NCBI GenBank assembly: GCA_963925895.1
Contig: CAWUVH010000016.1
Span: 1-56,278 of the forward strand
Reading direction: 5' to 3'
From: Eutrophovita sp913057845
GTDB lineage: Bacteria; Pseudomonadota; Gammaproteobacteria; Burkholderiales; Eutrophovitaceae
Length of the DNA stretch: 56,278 nucleotides
Shown: in pieces, positions 16,871 to 25,395 of the stretch
Numbering within the stretch: the first letter of the stretch is position 1
How the letters are laid out: each line of letters begins with the position of its first letter
Translations under genes and position numbers: made by a program
Notes under the pieces: model-generated
What the model was told of the DNA's origin: nothing
Database searches by the model: none
What the model saw: the letters and a program-made list of their open reading frames with translations, nothing else

Positions 16871-17724
16871 GATCGCGACTATTAATTAATTTTCTTCTCA
16901 TCTTGGTTCTGGGCTCCCTTGGCGCCTATCTCCTTTGGGACCGAGAGCCATCATCTCCATCACCCGATCGATTAGTCATGCTGGATCCGGATCAAATCGC
17001 ACGCGTCTCAATCCTAAAAAATAAGGACTTTGAGATCGATATGACGAGAAATTCACAAACATGGTTGATTACAAAACCCTTTAGAGCACGAGCAAATTCT
17101 GAAGTTGTCAAACTTGTTCTCGACCTCACCGATGCATTTATAATCAACGAGATTAAAAATTCCCCTGAGAATCTCGGGTTTAATCCGCCGCAATATACCG
17201 TAAATTTAGACCAAGAAACGATTAAATTTGGCAGCATAAACGACGTTACTAATGAGCAATATATTCAAGTTGGCAGCCGCACTTTCCTCACTAAAACACA
17301 TCACGGGTACAACTTGCCCCACGATCCTATCAAGGTGGTTGATCGCAGAATTTTGGGGGCCGAAGAAATTCCAATTCTATTGAAAGCCAACTCATGGCGC
17401 GCAGAACGTAAAGAGGACCAGTCATGGGCTGTGATGGCTGTAGATGACAATCTATCGACCATTGCTTCTTCCAAAATAAAAATATGGATTGCAGGATGGC
17501 GATCTACAGCCGCAACCAAAATAGAAGTCACCAAAAAGGCGCCGATTCGAATATACGAATCGGTATCAATTACCTTCGAAAACGGCAAACAAGTCGTAGT
17601 TTCGATAGAAAAAGATAGCGATGGTTATCTCTTGCACCGGTCTGACGAAACTATTGCCTATAGAATCGGGCACGATGCAGGCCTTAGATTGATTGACCCC
17701 TATGAGGTCGCACGAACACTGTAA
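16867..17724 (+). CDS. DUF4340-family membrane-anchored protein
   Basis: A 285-residue protein with a single N-terminal anchor (about residues 5-24, ending YLLWDRE) and an extracytoplasmic beta-rich body. The repeated pattern of strands around WLITKPFRARANSEVV and the aspartate-containing INDVTNEQYIQVG segment resemble DUF4340 proteins, which are routinely encoded next to GldG-like genes. No catalytic motif is visible. It ends 16 bases before the mutM start, so mutM is likely read from the same transcript. Confidence 0.82.
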   Translation: MRSRLLINFLLILVLGSLGAYLLWDREPSSPSPDRLVMLDPDQIARVSILKNKDFEIDMTRNSQTWLITKPFRARANSEVVKLVLDLTDAFIINEIKNSPENLGFNPPQYTVNLDQETIKFGSINDVTNEQYIQVGSRTFLTKTHHGYNLPHDPIKVVDRRILGAEEIPILLKANSWRAERKEDQSWAVMAVDDNLSTIASSKIKIWIAGWRSTAATKIEVTKKAPIRIYESVSITFENGKQVVVSIEKDSDGYLLHRSDETIAYRIGHDAGLRLIDPYEVARTL

Positions 17725-17740
17725 GTGAGAACTGCGCCGA

Positions 17741-18559
17741 ATGCCTGAATTACCAGAAGTTGAAATCACCAAACAAGGCATAGAACCTTTCCTGGTCGGT
17801 CAGTCCATAAAAAAGTTTATCGTTCGCAATCGAAAACTTCGATGGCCGATTCCAGAAAAACTCGAATCAACGTTAGTGGGCCTTACGGTCAAATCAATTG
17901 ATCGCAGAGCAAAATATATAATAATTGACTGTGGCGCCGGCTGGCTACTCATTCACCTCGGGATGTCAGGCAGCCTAAGAGTACTCAACTACCCGAACGA
18001 CTCCGCCACAAAACACGACCACTACGACATTCACTTAGCCAACGGAACCATAATTCGCTATCGCGACCCTCGTAAATTCGGCGCCTTACTGTGGACACGA
18101 CAAAGTCCCGCAATTCACCGCTTAATAAAACACCTCGGACCAGAACCACTTGACCAAGACTTTGATGGAAATATTTTATATCAAAAGTTACGTACTAAAT
18201 CCTCTTCAATCAAATTACAGATCATGAACAATCAAGTGGTTACCGGAGTGGGTAATATTTATGCTAACGAATCATTGTTTCATGCCGGGATACGCCCAAC
18301 GCGCCGCGCCAATTCAATTAGCCGAGCAAAGCTGCACATTTTAGTCACGGCAATTAAAAAAACTCTTACAAAAGCCATCCAATCGGGAGGTAGTAGTCTG
18401 AGAGACTTCTATTTAACAGATGGGTCTACCGGATATTTTCAACAGGAATATAAGGTTTACGGGCGCGATGGCGAGAAATGCCACATCTGCGAAACATCAA
18501 TTAAAACCGTCACATTAGGACAACGATCATCTTTTTATTGCCCGACATGCCAAAAATAA
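17741..18559 (+). CDS. mutM: Formamidopyrimidine-DNA glycosylase
   Basis: MutM (Fpg) removes 8-oxoguanine and formamidopyrimidines and nicks the abasic site. The catalytic N-terminus MPELPEVE (Pro2, Glu3) is intact. The conserved Lys region RRAKYIII, the helix-two-turn-helix segment QVVTGVGNIYANESLF, and a C-terminal Cys4 zinc finger (CHIC...CPTC) are all present in 272 residues. In related genomes mutM lies next to the TPR-lolB-ispE cluster; here the ABC/GldG unit lies between them and reads into mutM. It meets the ferredoxin gene tail-to-tail with one base between stops. Confidence 0.97.
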   Translation: MPELPEVEITKQGIEPFLVGQSIKKFIVRNRKLRWPIPEKLESTLVGLTVKSIDRRAKYIIIDCGAGWLLIHLGMSGSLRVLNYPNDSATKHDHYDIHLANGTIIRYRDPRKFGALLWTRQSPAIHRLIKHLGPEPLDQDFDGNILYQKLRTKSSSIKLQIMNNQVVTGVGNIYANESLFHAGIRPTRRANSISRAKLHILVTAIKKTLTKAIQSGGSSLRDFYLTDGSTGYFQQEYKVYGRDGEKCHICETSIKTVTLGQRSSFYCPTCQK

Positions 18560-18560
18560 C

Positions 18561-18824
18561 TTAACTGGGGCTCTGAACCGTCTTCATTAACCGCTCATAT
18601 TTTTGCAATAACTCATCTTTGCTCTCAACCCTCATTGGATTGAGAGGAATACAGTCAACGGGACACACCTCTTGACACTGCGGGTTATCAAAATGGCCGA
18701 CACATTCAGTACATTTATCAGCGTCTATCTCGTATATATCCTCGCCTTGATAAATCGCGTCATTCGGACATTCTGGCTCGCACACATCACAGTTAATACA
18801 GTCATCCGTTATCAGCAGAGCCAT
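18561..18824 (-). CDS. 2[4Fe-4S] ferredoxin (Allochromatium/YfhL type)
   Basis: An 87-residue cytosolic electron carrier. The first cluster motif is CINCDVCEPECP and the second is CTECVGHFDNPQCQEVCPVDC, with the 8-residue insert between the second and third cysteines that marks the Allochromatium vinosum-type ferredoxins. A C-terminal helix follows. Its ATG overlaps the coaD stop by one base (TAATG), so the two are translationally coupled, the usual neighbourhood in betaproteobacteria. The redox partner is not evident from context. Confidence 0.94.
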   Translation of the reverse strand: MALLITDDCINCDVCEPECPNDAIYQGEDIYEIDADKCTECVGHFDNPQCQEVCPVDCIPLNPMRVESKDELLQKYERLMKTVQSPS

Positions 18825-19327
18825 TAATCCCTCCCGGACACACTCAGTTTTTTCTGAATATATTTGAGCACAATCGGATTAACAAACGTAGAGACATCTC
18901 CACCAAGTAAGGCGATCTCCCTCACCATCGTCGCGGATATAAATGTGTACTTTTCGGCTGGCGTTAAAAATAGTGTTTCAACGTCGGGATACAAGTTACG
19001 ATTCATGCCGGCAAGTTGGAATTCATACTCAAAATCAGAAACCGCACGCAATCCGCGAAGGACAATCTGCGCTCCCTGCGTTTGAATAAAGTCCATGAGC
19101 AGTCCCCGAAAACCAGTTACCGATACATTGTTAAAAGGTTTGAGCGCCTCCCGTGTAATGGCGACACGCTCATCCAAAGAAAATAAGGGACTTTTTGCGC
19201 GACTGTCCGCCACCCCTACAATGACCTCATCAAAAACAGATGAAGCACGACGCACCAGATCCTCGTGACCAGCAGTCAACGGATCGAATGTCCCCGGGTA
19301 CACCACTCTGTTTATTTTATTTTTCAT
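18824..19327 (-). CDS. coaD: Phosphopantetheine adenylyltransferase
   Basis: CoaD adenylates 4'-phosphopantetheine, the penultimate step to coenzyme A. It has the nucleotidyltransferase motif YPGTFDPLTAGHEDLVRRA at the start and the second ATP motif YTFISATMVREIA with GGDVSTFV after it. The frame is open to 19390, but the ATG at 19327 (MKNKINRVVYPG) fits family length (167 residues) and sits directly after rsmD. It is coupled to the ferredoxin gene. Confidence 0.95.
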   Translation of the reverse strand: MKNKINRVVYPGTFDPLTAGHEDLVRRASSVFDEVIVGVADSRAKSPLFSLDERVAITREALKPFNNVSVTGFRGLLMDFIQTQGAQIVLRGLRAVSDFEYEFQLAGMNRNLYPDVETLFLTPAEKYTFISATMVREIALLGGDVSTFVNPIVLKYIQKKLSVSGRD

Positions 19328-19328
19328 C

Positions 19329-19871
19329 TTAGTTTCGATACTCCCATAACGCGAAGTGAACACGACCAGCCTTTGCCCCCTTAATGACATTAAAACCTAT
19401 CGGATTCATGATGGGGAGGGCTGTCTCTATATAGATTTTACATCCATTGGCGAGATGATTAGGCAAAACAGAGAATACGTCCTCAATTAAATGTTGCTGC
19501 GCAAACGGAGGATCTAGAAATACGACATCAAAGTCACGTTGTTTATGCCTCAGGAAATCTAGTGCATCTGCACACGTAACGCTAAGATTTGAGATTCCTA
19601 TTTTCTGACAATTGTCTCGAATCGATGCGCACGCCTTTTGACTTAAATCGACGGCATCAACGTTATTGGCGCCTCTTGAGACCGCCTCAAATGACAGGGC
19701 ACCACTTCCAGAAAAAAGATCCAGACATACGGAATGATCCAGTCGTTGCCCAAGCCAATTAAATAAAGTCTCTCGAACACGGTCAGGAGTCGGCCTGAGG
19801 CCTAACAAATCAGGAAATTGTAAAACCCTACCCTTTAAATCACCCCCAATGATTCGTACTGAATTAGCCAT
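19329..19871 (-). CDS. rsmD: 16S rRNA (guanine966-N2)-methyltransferase
   Basis: RsmD methylates G966 of 16S rRNA. The Rossmann S-adenosylmethionine motif VCLDLFSGSGALSFEAVSRG and the N-methylating catalytic motif FLDPPF are clear. Starts at 19904, 19880 and 19871 are possible; I prefer 19871 because MANSVRIIGGDLKGR matches the family N-terminus and the ATG overlaps the stop of the M16 gene. That gives 180 residues. It lies directly upstream of coaD. Confidence 0.93.
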   Translation of the reverse strand: MANSVRIIGGDLKGRVLQFPDLLGLRPTPDRVRETLFNWLGQRLDHSVCLDLFSGSGALSFEAVSRGANNVDAVDLSQKACASIRDNCQKIGISNLSVTCADALDFLRHKQRDFDVVFLDPPFAQQHLIEDVFSVLPNHLANGCKIYIETALPIMNPIGFNVIKGAKAGRVHFALWEYRN

Positions 19872-21225
19872 TGGGCTCATTTGGGCGTTTCTCTGGTCCA
19901 ACAATAATTCGTACAGTTTTATCTAAACTCATTCGACGACTAACCGCGTCTTTAACTTGATCAAGCGTCACCGCCTTAACTCGGCGCGAGAAACTATCAA
20001 TATAATCAATAGGAAGATCATAAAATCCGATCGCCGCATAATAATCGAGTAACTCCCCGTTACTATCAACATTCAAAGCGAAAGCGCCAATAAAATATTT
20101 TTTCGCCCTCTCTACCTGCTCAAGGTCTGGGCCATTACGGATAAAATCACTCAAAATAGTCAAAGTAACTTCTAGCGCCTCCCAAGCCTGGTCCTTTCTT
20201 GTTTGAAATGCAATTACGAACGGCCCAGGATCTTTGAGCGGACTGAAGTAGCTACCCACCCCATACGTCATCCCCCGCTTCTCACGCAATTCATCATAGA
20301 GGATCGAAGTCATTCCACCACCACCCAGAATTTGGTTCGCCAGCGCCAGAGGCAAGTGATCTGGGTCTCCTCGCCGTATCCCAACCATCCCAATGCGTAT
20401 GTGTGCTTGAGTGGCCTCATGAGGAATAATAAGCTCCTTTGCCTCAGCACTCGGAGCATTCGCGGCTAGGCGTTCTCTATCAAGTGACCCTTGGGGCAGA
20501 TTTCCTGACACTTGTTGTGCTATTTCTCGCGCCTGCACCTCATTCAAATCACCCACGATGGTTATCACTGCATTACTCGCACGGTAGAATCGGGAATGAA
20601 ACCCAACGAGGTCATCTCTAGTGAGCAATTGAAGCGTCAGTTCCGATCCCTCACCGGTGGATCGGTATGGATGTTCCCCGAACAATGTTTGATGGAGAGC
20701 CCGGGAGGCAATTGATGCTGGTCGAGTATTACTCTCTCGCAAAGACACAAGTGACGCGTTTATTTCCCTATCAAGCACTTCTTGAGGAAAAATTGGATTG
20801 GACAATATATCAGCGAGAAGATCTACCGACTGACCGAGGGGCTCATCATACGATAAACTCCTCAGCGTGATCCCAGCCCGATCCAGATCAAACCTCCCTC
20901 CCATTTGAGACCCCGTCGTAGCAAGTCGTTCCGCAATTGCATGTTCATCATACTGTCGCGTACCTGTGTCCAGTAACCGCATCGTTAAACGGGATAAGCC
21001 TTCCTTACCATCCGGATCAAAGGCGGCACCAGCCACAAAATCGACCGCAACATCCACCATAGGCAAGCTGGTTGATTGGATGAATATCACTTTGGTACCA
21101 AATTCTGTAACCCACTGTTCTCGCGCTTGAGCATGCACATTCAAAGCATGCACACACAGGAAGAAGACCAGCATCCTGGAATAGGAGCTTAGAGAAGTGA
21201 AGGTATGACGACTGATTCTCAGCAT
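19864..21225 (-). CDS. M16-family peptidase-like partner, zinc site absent
   Basis: A 453-residue exported protein of the pitrilysin/M16 fold: signal peptide (about residues 1-32), then the two-domain M16 architecture (FGTKVIFIQSTSLPMVDVAVDFVAGAAFD; FHSRFYRASNAVITIVGDL; YGVGSYF). The HxxEH zinc motif is replaced by LSRLTMRLLDTG, so it cannot bind zinc in the usual way and should act as the non-catalytic half of a pair with the upstream gene. Start at 21225 is chosen for a GGAG site 7 bases before the ATG; the frame extends to 21297. A second membrane-proximal start at 21174 is possible. Confidence 0.9.
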   Translation of the reverse strand: MLRISRHTFTSLSSYSRMLVFFLCVHALNVHAQAREQWVTEFGTKVIFIQSTSLPMVDVAVDFVAGAAFDPDGKEGLSRLTMRLLDTGTRQYDEHAIAERLATTGSQMGGRFDLDRAGITLRSLSYDEPLGQSVDLLADILSNPIFPQEVLDREINASLVSLRESNTRPASIASRALHQTLFGEHPYRSTGEGSELTLQLLTRDDLVGFHSRFYRASNAVITIVGDLNEVQAREIAQQVSGNLPQGSLDRERLAANAPSAEAKELIIPHEATQAHIRIGMVGIRRGDPDHLPLALANQILGGGGMTSILYDELREKRGMTYGVGSYFSPLKDPGPFVIAFQTRKDQAWEALEVTLTILSDFIRNGPDLEQVERAKKYFIGAFALNVDSNGELLDYYAAIGFYDLPIDYIDSFSRRVKAVTLDQVKDAVSRRMSLDKTVRIIVGPEKRPNEPNG

Positions 21226-21247
21226 ATTGAAGCTCCAACGAAACGTT

Positions 21248-22606
21248 CTATTTTGATGTCTTTGGCTCAAGGATGGCAATTGTTGCTTGGTGTTCAACCA
21301 AATATTTCTCTGCTACTTGTCGAACCTGGTCAGGAGTAATCACCCGTAACTTTTCATTGATAACATCAGAGGCATTAGGAGCAAATCCAATTGCCCACAT
21401 CCGTCCCATACGGCTGGCCTGCCCAAGCACCGAGTCGCTCGAGAAAACTTGACCAGCAATTACCTGAGCTTTTACTCGATTTAATTCATCCTCACTCACA
21501 CCGTGGGTGACAAGTTTAAGGGCTTCATCAAGCCAAACCGCTTCCAAATCTCTCAACTCTCGGTCTTTGACGGGGGTAAATGCCACATAAAAAACCCCCG
21601 GCCCCCTTCTTAAACCATCATAACTCACACTAACAGAGTGGGCGATTCCCTCCTCCAAAACCAGACGCTTATGCAAACGTGCAGCTGAATGTCCATCTAA
21701 CACCCCCGCCAGCAAGTAAAGCGCATAGGGCTCCCAATCTATGTCGATATCATTCAATCGAGGCGCTGGGTAAGCGGTAATTTGAGACGTCATCGTTGTA
21801 TTTGCTCTAACTGTCACCATTCGGCTACCCAAGCGACCCGGTTCTTCCTGAGGTTTTCTAACAGGCAACAGTCGCGACTTAATAGGGCCAAAATACTTCT
21901 CGGATAACCGCACCACCTCCGCAGGATCCACATCACCAGCAACAACCAAAGCCGCGTTATTTGGGGCATACCAACGACGATACCAATCCGCCGCATCCTC
22001 AAGGGTCAAGTGCTCAAGGTCGTTCATCCAACCCACTATTGGAGTCCTATAAGGATGTGAAAGGTACATCGTTGCGGCTAACTGTTCCATGAGTAACCCA
22101 CTCGGATTATCGTCAACCCTTTGCCTTCTCTCCTCCATCACTACGCGCAGCTCGTTATTGAATTCCACTTCGCGCAGTAATAAATTGTGCATTCGATCAG
22201 CTTCCAACTTAATCGCAAGCTCTAACTCAGAACTATGAAGCTCTTGCAAATACCCGGTGTAGTCAGTTGAAGTAAATGCATTTGACCGCCCGCCCGTTGC
22301 AGCTATCCTTTTCGCATACTCCCCGGGCGCAAGCGTCTCTGTGCCTTGGAACATCATATGTTCGAGCACATGAGCAACCCCGGTACGACCGCCCACTTCA
22401 TCCATACTTCCGGCTCGATACCAAACCATCACCGCAGCGACTGGCGATCGACGGTCAGGTTTAACAATAACCCTCAGACCATTTGATAACGTATCCTGGA
22501 ATACCGACAAGGCAGGCTGCACGCTGGATTCGGCTAATGCTGAGGAGAGGGCCATCAACGTTGCCACAATAACAAAAACCACTTCTCTCACCCGATTTTT
22601 TCTCAT
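21248..22606 (-). CDS. M16-family zinc metallopeptidase, catalytic subunit
   Basis: A 452-residue exported peptidase with a signal peptide (about 1-26, ending SSALA). The zinc motif HVLEHMMFQGT is intact, with the third ligand glutamate region (VVMEERRQRVDDNPSG) about 70 residues later, typical of pitrilysin-like enzymes. A second M16 domain follows (WYRRWYAPNNAALVVAGDV). It probably forms a heterodimeric oligopeptidase in the periplasm with the product of the next gene, 22 bases downstream. The first ATG is at 22606; a TTG at 22615 is less likely. Its promoter faces that of ftsY. Confidence 0.93.
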   Translation of the reverse strand: MRKNRVREVVFVIVATLMALSSALAESSVQPALSVFQDTLSNGLRVIVKPDRRSPVAAVMVWYRAGSMDEVGGRTGVAHVLEHMMFQGTETLAPGEYAKRIAATGGRSNAFTSTDYTGYLQELHSSELELAIKLEADRMHNLLLREVEFNNELRVVMEERRQRVDDNPSGLLMEQLAATMYLSHPYRTPIVGWMNDLEHLTLEDAADWYRRWYAPNNAALVVAGDVDPAEVVRLSEKYFGPIKSRLLPVRKPQEEPGRLGSRMVTVRANTTMTSQITAYPAPRLNDIDIDWEPYALYLLAGVLDGHSAARLHKRLVLEEGIAHSVSVSYDGLRRGPGVFYVAFTPVKDRELRDLEAVWLDEALKLVTHGVSEDELNRVKAQVIAGQVFSSDSVLGQASRMGRMWAIGFAPNASDVINEKLRVITPDQVRQVAEKYLVEHQATIAILEPKTSK

Positions 22607-22751
22607 ATAAATCAATATCTCATGTCCTAAATGAATGACCTTTGACGATTAAAACTGTTGGCATCCGTCAAACCTCAAACGAAAGTTTACAATATCGGTT
22701 CGAAATACCACTTAATGAACGCGTAAAGCAAATTGACTCGTCCTATATAGA

Positions 22752-23741
22752 ATGTTTAGTTTCCTAAAGTCCCGTAAAGTTTCAAAAGTCATTGAGAGCC
22801 CCGATGATTCAACAAATGCCACCTCAGAACTTGCGTCAAAAAAGAGCTGGGCTAAGAGCTTATCACTAACACGCTCCAAGCTCGGCCAGCGTCTCTCGCA
22901 AATTTTTTCATCGAATGGTCCCATTGATGACGATTTGTTTGAACAACTCGAAACAATCCTGATAACCAGTGATGTCGGTGTAGCCGCGACGGAACAACTT
23001 ATCGCGAATACTCAGTCAATTGTAAAAAGAGACAAACTCCAGACAGGACCAGAAGTCAAAGCGGCGCTTAAGTCCGAAATGCTCCGTTTGCTGCAACGTC
23101 TTTGCGAACCCGTGATAGAAAAACCTGGGGAGCCTTACGTTATTTTAATTGCCGGAGTTAATGGTGCAGGGAAAACGACAACCATTGGAAAACTCACAAA
23201 ACAGTTTGCAAGTGCTGGTAAAACTGTCTTACTCGCTGCCGGAGATACCTTTCGGGCAGCCGCAGAGGAGCAACTTAAAATTTGGGGCGAACGCAATCAA
23301 GTCAGTGTAATTTCTCAAGAGAACGGCGACTCCGCTGCTGTAATCTTTGACGCCATTCAATCGGCAAAATCCAAACATATTGATGTTGTCTTGGCCGATA
23401 CCGCCGGGCGACTCCCAACTCAAAAACATTTGATGGCAGAATTAGAGAAAGTGAAACGTGTCATGGGTAAGGCTATTGATACGTCACCCAATGAAGTAAT
23501 GTTAGTGATTGATGCCAATACCGGTCAAAATGCGATCGAACAGGTAAAATCATTCGATAAAGCCCTAGGGATTGATAGCATAGTGCTGACAAAATTGGAC
23601 GGAACCGCCAAAGGTGGCTGCTTATTCGGGATTGCTGATTATCGCGCGATCCCTGTAAGATACATCGGCACTGGAGAGGGCATCGATGATTTACAACCAT
23701 TTGATGCTCAAGATTTCATCGATGCCATGTTTGAAGAATGA
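22752..23741 (+). CDS. ftsY: FtsY, signal-recognition-particle receptor
   Basis: FtsY is the membrane-associated GTPase that docks SRP-ribosome complexes at the Sec translocon. The NG domain is complete: an N-domain helical bundle at about 45-120, G1 GVNGAGKTTTIGKL, the insertion-box segment DTFRAAAEEQL, G3 DTAGRLPTQ, G4 TKLDGTAKGG. The acidic N-terminal A domain is short, giving 329 residues. It is followed at 25 bases by ftsE-ftsX, the conserved ftsYEX unit. Confidence 0.97.
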   Translation: MFSFLKSRKVSKVIESPDDSTNATSELASKKSWAKSLSLTRSKLGQRLSQIFSSNGPIDDDLFEQLETILITSDVGVAATEQLIANTQSIVKRDKLQTGPEVKAALKSEMLRLLQRLCEPVIEKPGEPYVILIAGVNGAGKTTTIGKLTKQFASAGKTVLLAAGDTFRAAAEEQLKIWGERNQVSVISQENGDSAAVIFDAIQSAKSKHIDVVLADTAGRLPTQKHLMAELEKVKRVMGKAIDTSPNEVMLVIDANTGQNAIEQVKSFDKALGIDSIVLTKLDGTAKGGCLFGIADYRAIPVRYIGTGEGIDDLQPFDAQDFIDAMFEE

Positions 23742-23765
23742 TTTATTAAATCACCACAAACTTTA

Positions 23766-24419
23766 ATGATCGAAACTGAACAAATATCAAAACGATATCC
23801 TGGCGGTCACCAAGCCCTCAAAAACGTATCGCTTTCCATCCAAGAAGGGGAAATGGTCTTTCTAACGGGCCATTCAGGCGCCGGGAAATCAACCCTCATG
23901 AAACTCATTGGCGGCATCGAGAGGGCCACCAGCGGCTCCATAGCAATTAACGGGACCAAAATCTCAAATTTAACTCGGTCGGCGTTGCCTTACCTCAGAC
24001 GAAACTTCGGCTTTGTTTTTCAAGATAATAAATTACTACTGGATCGTAGTGTTTTTCATAACGTAGCGCTCCCCTTATTAATATCAGGTTTCTCAAAGAC
24101 GGAAATAACAACACGCGTGCGTGCTGCATTAGATAAAGTAGGTCTGCTCGAAAAAGAAGGCCTTAGTCCTGTGACGCTATCCGGCGGAGAACAACAGCGG
24201 TTATGTATCGCACGAGCCATCGTCAACAAACCGGCGATATTGCTAGCAGATGAACCAACTGGGAATCTTGACCCAGGGTATGCCGCCGACATTGTGGCAA
24301 TGTTTCGCGCGTTCAACCGCGTAGGTGTCACGGTAGTGATCGCTACGCATGATCCAGCTATGATTCAAGGGTTAGGCGCCCGCATAATCTCGCTCAAGCA
24401 GGGAGAGTTGCAGGAATGA
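23766..24419 (+). CDS. ftsE: FtsE, cell-division ABC ATPase
   Basis: FtsE pairs with FtsX at the septum to control peptidoglycan hydrolysis through EnvC-type activators (an envC gene is present at 40463). The 217-residue protein has Walker A GHSGAGKST, signature LSGGEQQRLCIARA, Walker B ILLADEPTGNLD and the switch His in IATHDPAM. It overlaps ftsX by 4 bases (ATGA). Confidence 0.96.
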   Translation: MIETEQISKRYPGGHQALKNVSLSIQEGEMVFLTGHSGAGKSTLMKLIGGIERATSGSIAINGTKISNLTRSALPYLRRNFGFVFQDNKLLLDRSVFHNVALPLLISGFSKTEITTRVRAALDKVGLLEKEGLSPVTLSGGEQQRLCIARAIVNKPAILLADEPTGNLDPGYAADIVAMFRAFNRVGVTVVIATHDPAMIQGLGARIISLKQGELQE

Positions 24420-25309
24420 ATTGGTTTTATATAAGGTTCAGCGCTTTCAGTGACAGCATCAGCAGGTTTTTTCGGCAACCCATCACCTCACTGCTGCATA
24501 TTCTGGGTATGGGCATTGCCCTATCCATCCCAATGGGCTGCTACATGCTGCTCGATGGTGCGGACCAATTTTCAAGAAAACTAAACAACTCCACTCAGTT
24601 GAATGTATTCCTGACGACCGAAGCCTCCGATGAGACAGTCAAAACCGCTCAAACACAACTCGAAGAACTATTTGATGGTGATATTAAGTTTATTGATCGC
24701 GAACAAGGTCTCTCAGAATTATCGAAAAACCCTGAATTTAGCGAATTAGTTGCCAACCTTGATACCAATCCAATCCCACACCTGTTCGTTTTAACACCTA
24801 ACCAGAATGACCCTCAACGACTTTTGTCTATTGCTCAAATTATTGAGAATTGGACTTTTGTGGAGGAGGTCAGGTTTGATGCGGATTGGGCCGGCAAACT
24901 CGAGTCATTTGTTAAATTATCAAAAATTCTCGTCATGCTGGTCGTACTTCTCATTGGACTTGGCTTTGTCGCGAGTATTTTCACAACTATTCAATTACAA
25001 ATCACCATCCGTAAAGATGAAATCGAAGTGGCGCGACTGGTTGGGGCAACCGGTCGATTCATACGTCGTCCTTTTCTCTACTATGGCTTCATACAAGGTC
25101 TACTTGGTGGATTATGCGCCGTATTCATTATCTTTTTAGGCATGAAGTATGGGCTAAAATCGATACAGCCAATGCTTGAACCTCTGGGTATTTTCATTCG
25201 CAAACCCAGTTTACTCACGCTGGCGGCACCTTTGATTCTGAGCGTCTCTCTCAGTCTGCTCGGCGCCTGGCTCTCGTCAAACAATCATCTTAGAAAAATT
25301 GATTCTTAA
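24416..25309 (+). CDS. ftsX: FtsX, cell-division ABC transporter-like membrane protein
   Basis: A 297-residue four-helix membrane protein: one helix near residues 25-45, a periplasmic domain at about 50-165 that in homologues binds EnvC, then three helices (about 168-195, 220-245, 265-290). The cytoplasmic segment TIRKDEIEVARLVGATGRFIRRPF is the FtsX/MacB signature. Translation is coupled to ftsE. The next gene, rpoH, follows after an 86-base gap carrying its own regulatory site. Confidence 0.96.
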   Translation: MNWFYIRFSAFSDSISRFFRQPITSLLHILGMGIALSIPMGCYMLLDGADQFSRKLNNSTQLNVFLTTEASDETVKTAQTQLEELFDGDIKFIDREQGLSELSKNPEFSELVANLDTNPIPHLFVLTPNQNDPQRLLSIAQIIENWTFVEEVRFDADWAGKLESFVKLSKILVMLVVLLIGLGFVASIFTTIQLQITIRKDEIEVARLVGATGRFIRRPFLYYGFIQGLLGGLCAVFIIFLGMKYGLKSIQPMLEPLGIFIRKPSLLTLAAPLILSVSLSLLGAWLSSNNHLRKIDS

Positions 25310-25346
25310 CAGCATGTTAGGACTAAAAATAGAACTTTTAGAAGGC

Positions 25347-25373
25347 TTGGCACTCTCAGCAGCAGAGTGCTAA
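25347..25373. promoter_or_regulatory. CIRCE element (HrcA operator) upstream of rpoH
   Basis: The 27 bases are TTGGCACTC, nine spacer bases, then GAGTGCTAA. The CIRCE consensus is TTAGCACTC-N9-GAGTGCTAA, so 17 of 18 arm positions match and the spacer length is exact. HrcA binds CIRCE and represses at normal temperature, classically at groES-groEL. The element ends 22 bases before the rpoH start codon and overlaps the only good promoter there. Confidence 0.93.
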
Positions 25374-25376
25374 AAT
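25347..25376 (+). promoter_or_regulatory. Probable sigma-70 promoter of rpoH, inside CIRCE
   Basis: TTGGCA at 25347-25352 (one mismatch to TTGACA) and TAAAAT at 25371-25376 (one mismatch to TATAAT) are separated by 18 bases. Transcription would begin near 25383, leaving a leader of only about 12-15 bases with AGGA at 25384-25387 as ribosome site. The -35 lies in the left CIRCE arm and the -10 overlaps the right arm, so bound HrcA would block polymerase directly. Confidence 0.7.
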
Positions 25377-25395
25377 ACACGTTAGGATACAAATT

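Noticed and set aside
17976..17987. SlmA-binding-site-like sequence (AAGAGTACTCAA) inside mutM
   Set aside because: Only 9 of 12 positions match GTGAGTACTCAC and the outer bases differ; a single such hit in 56 kb is expected by chance.
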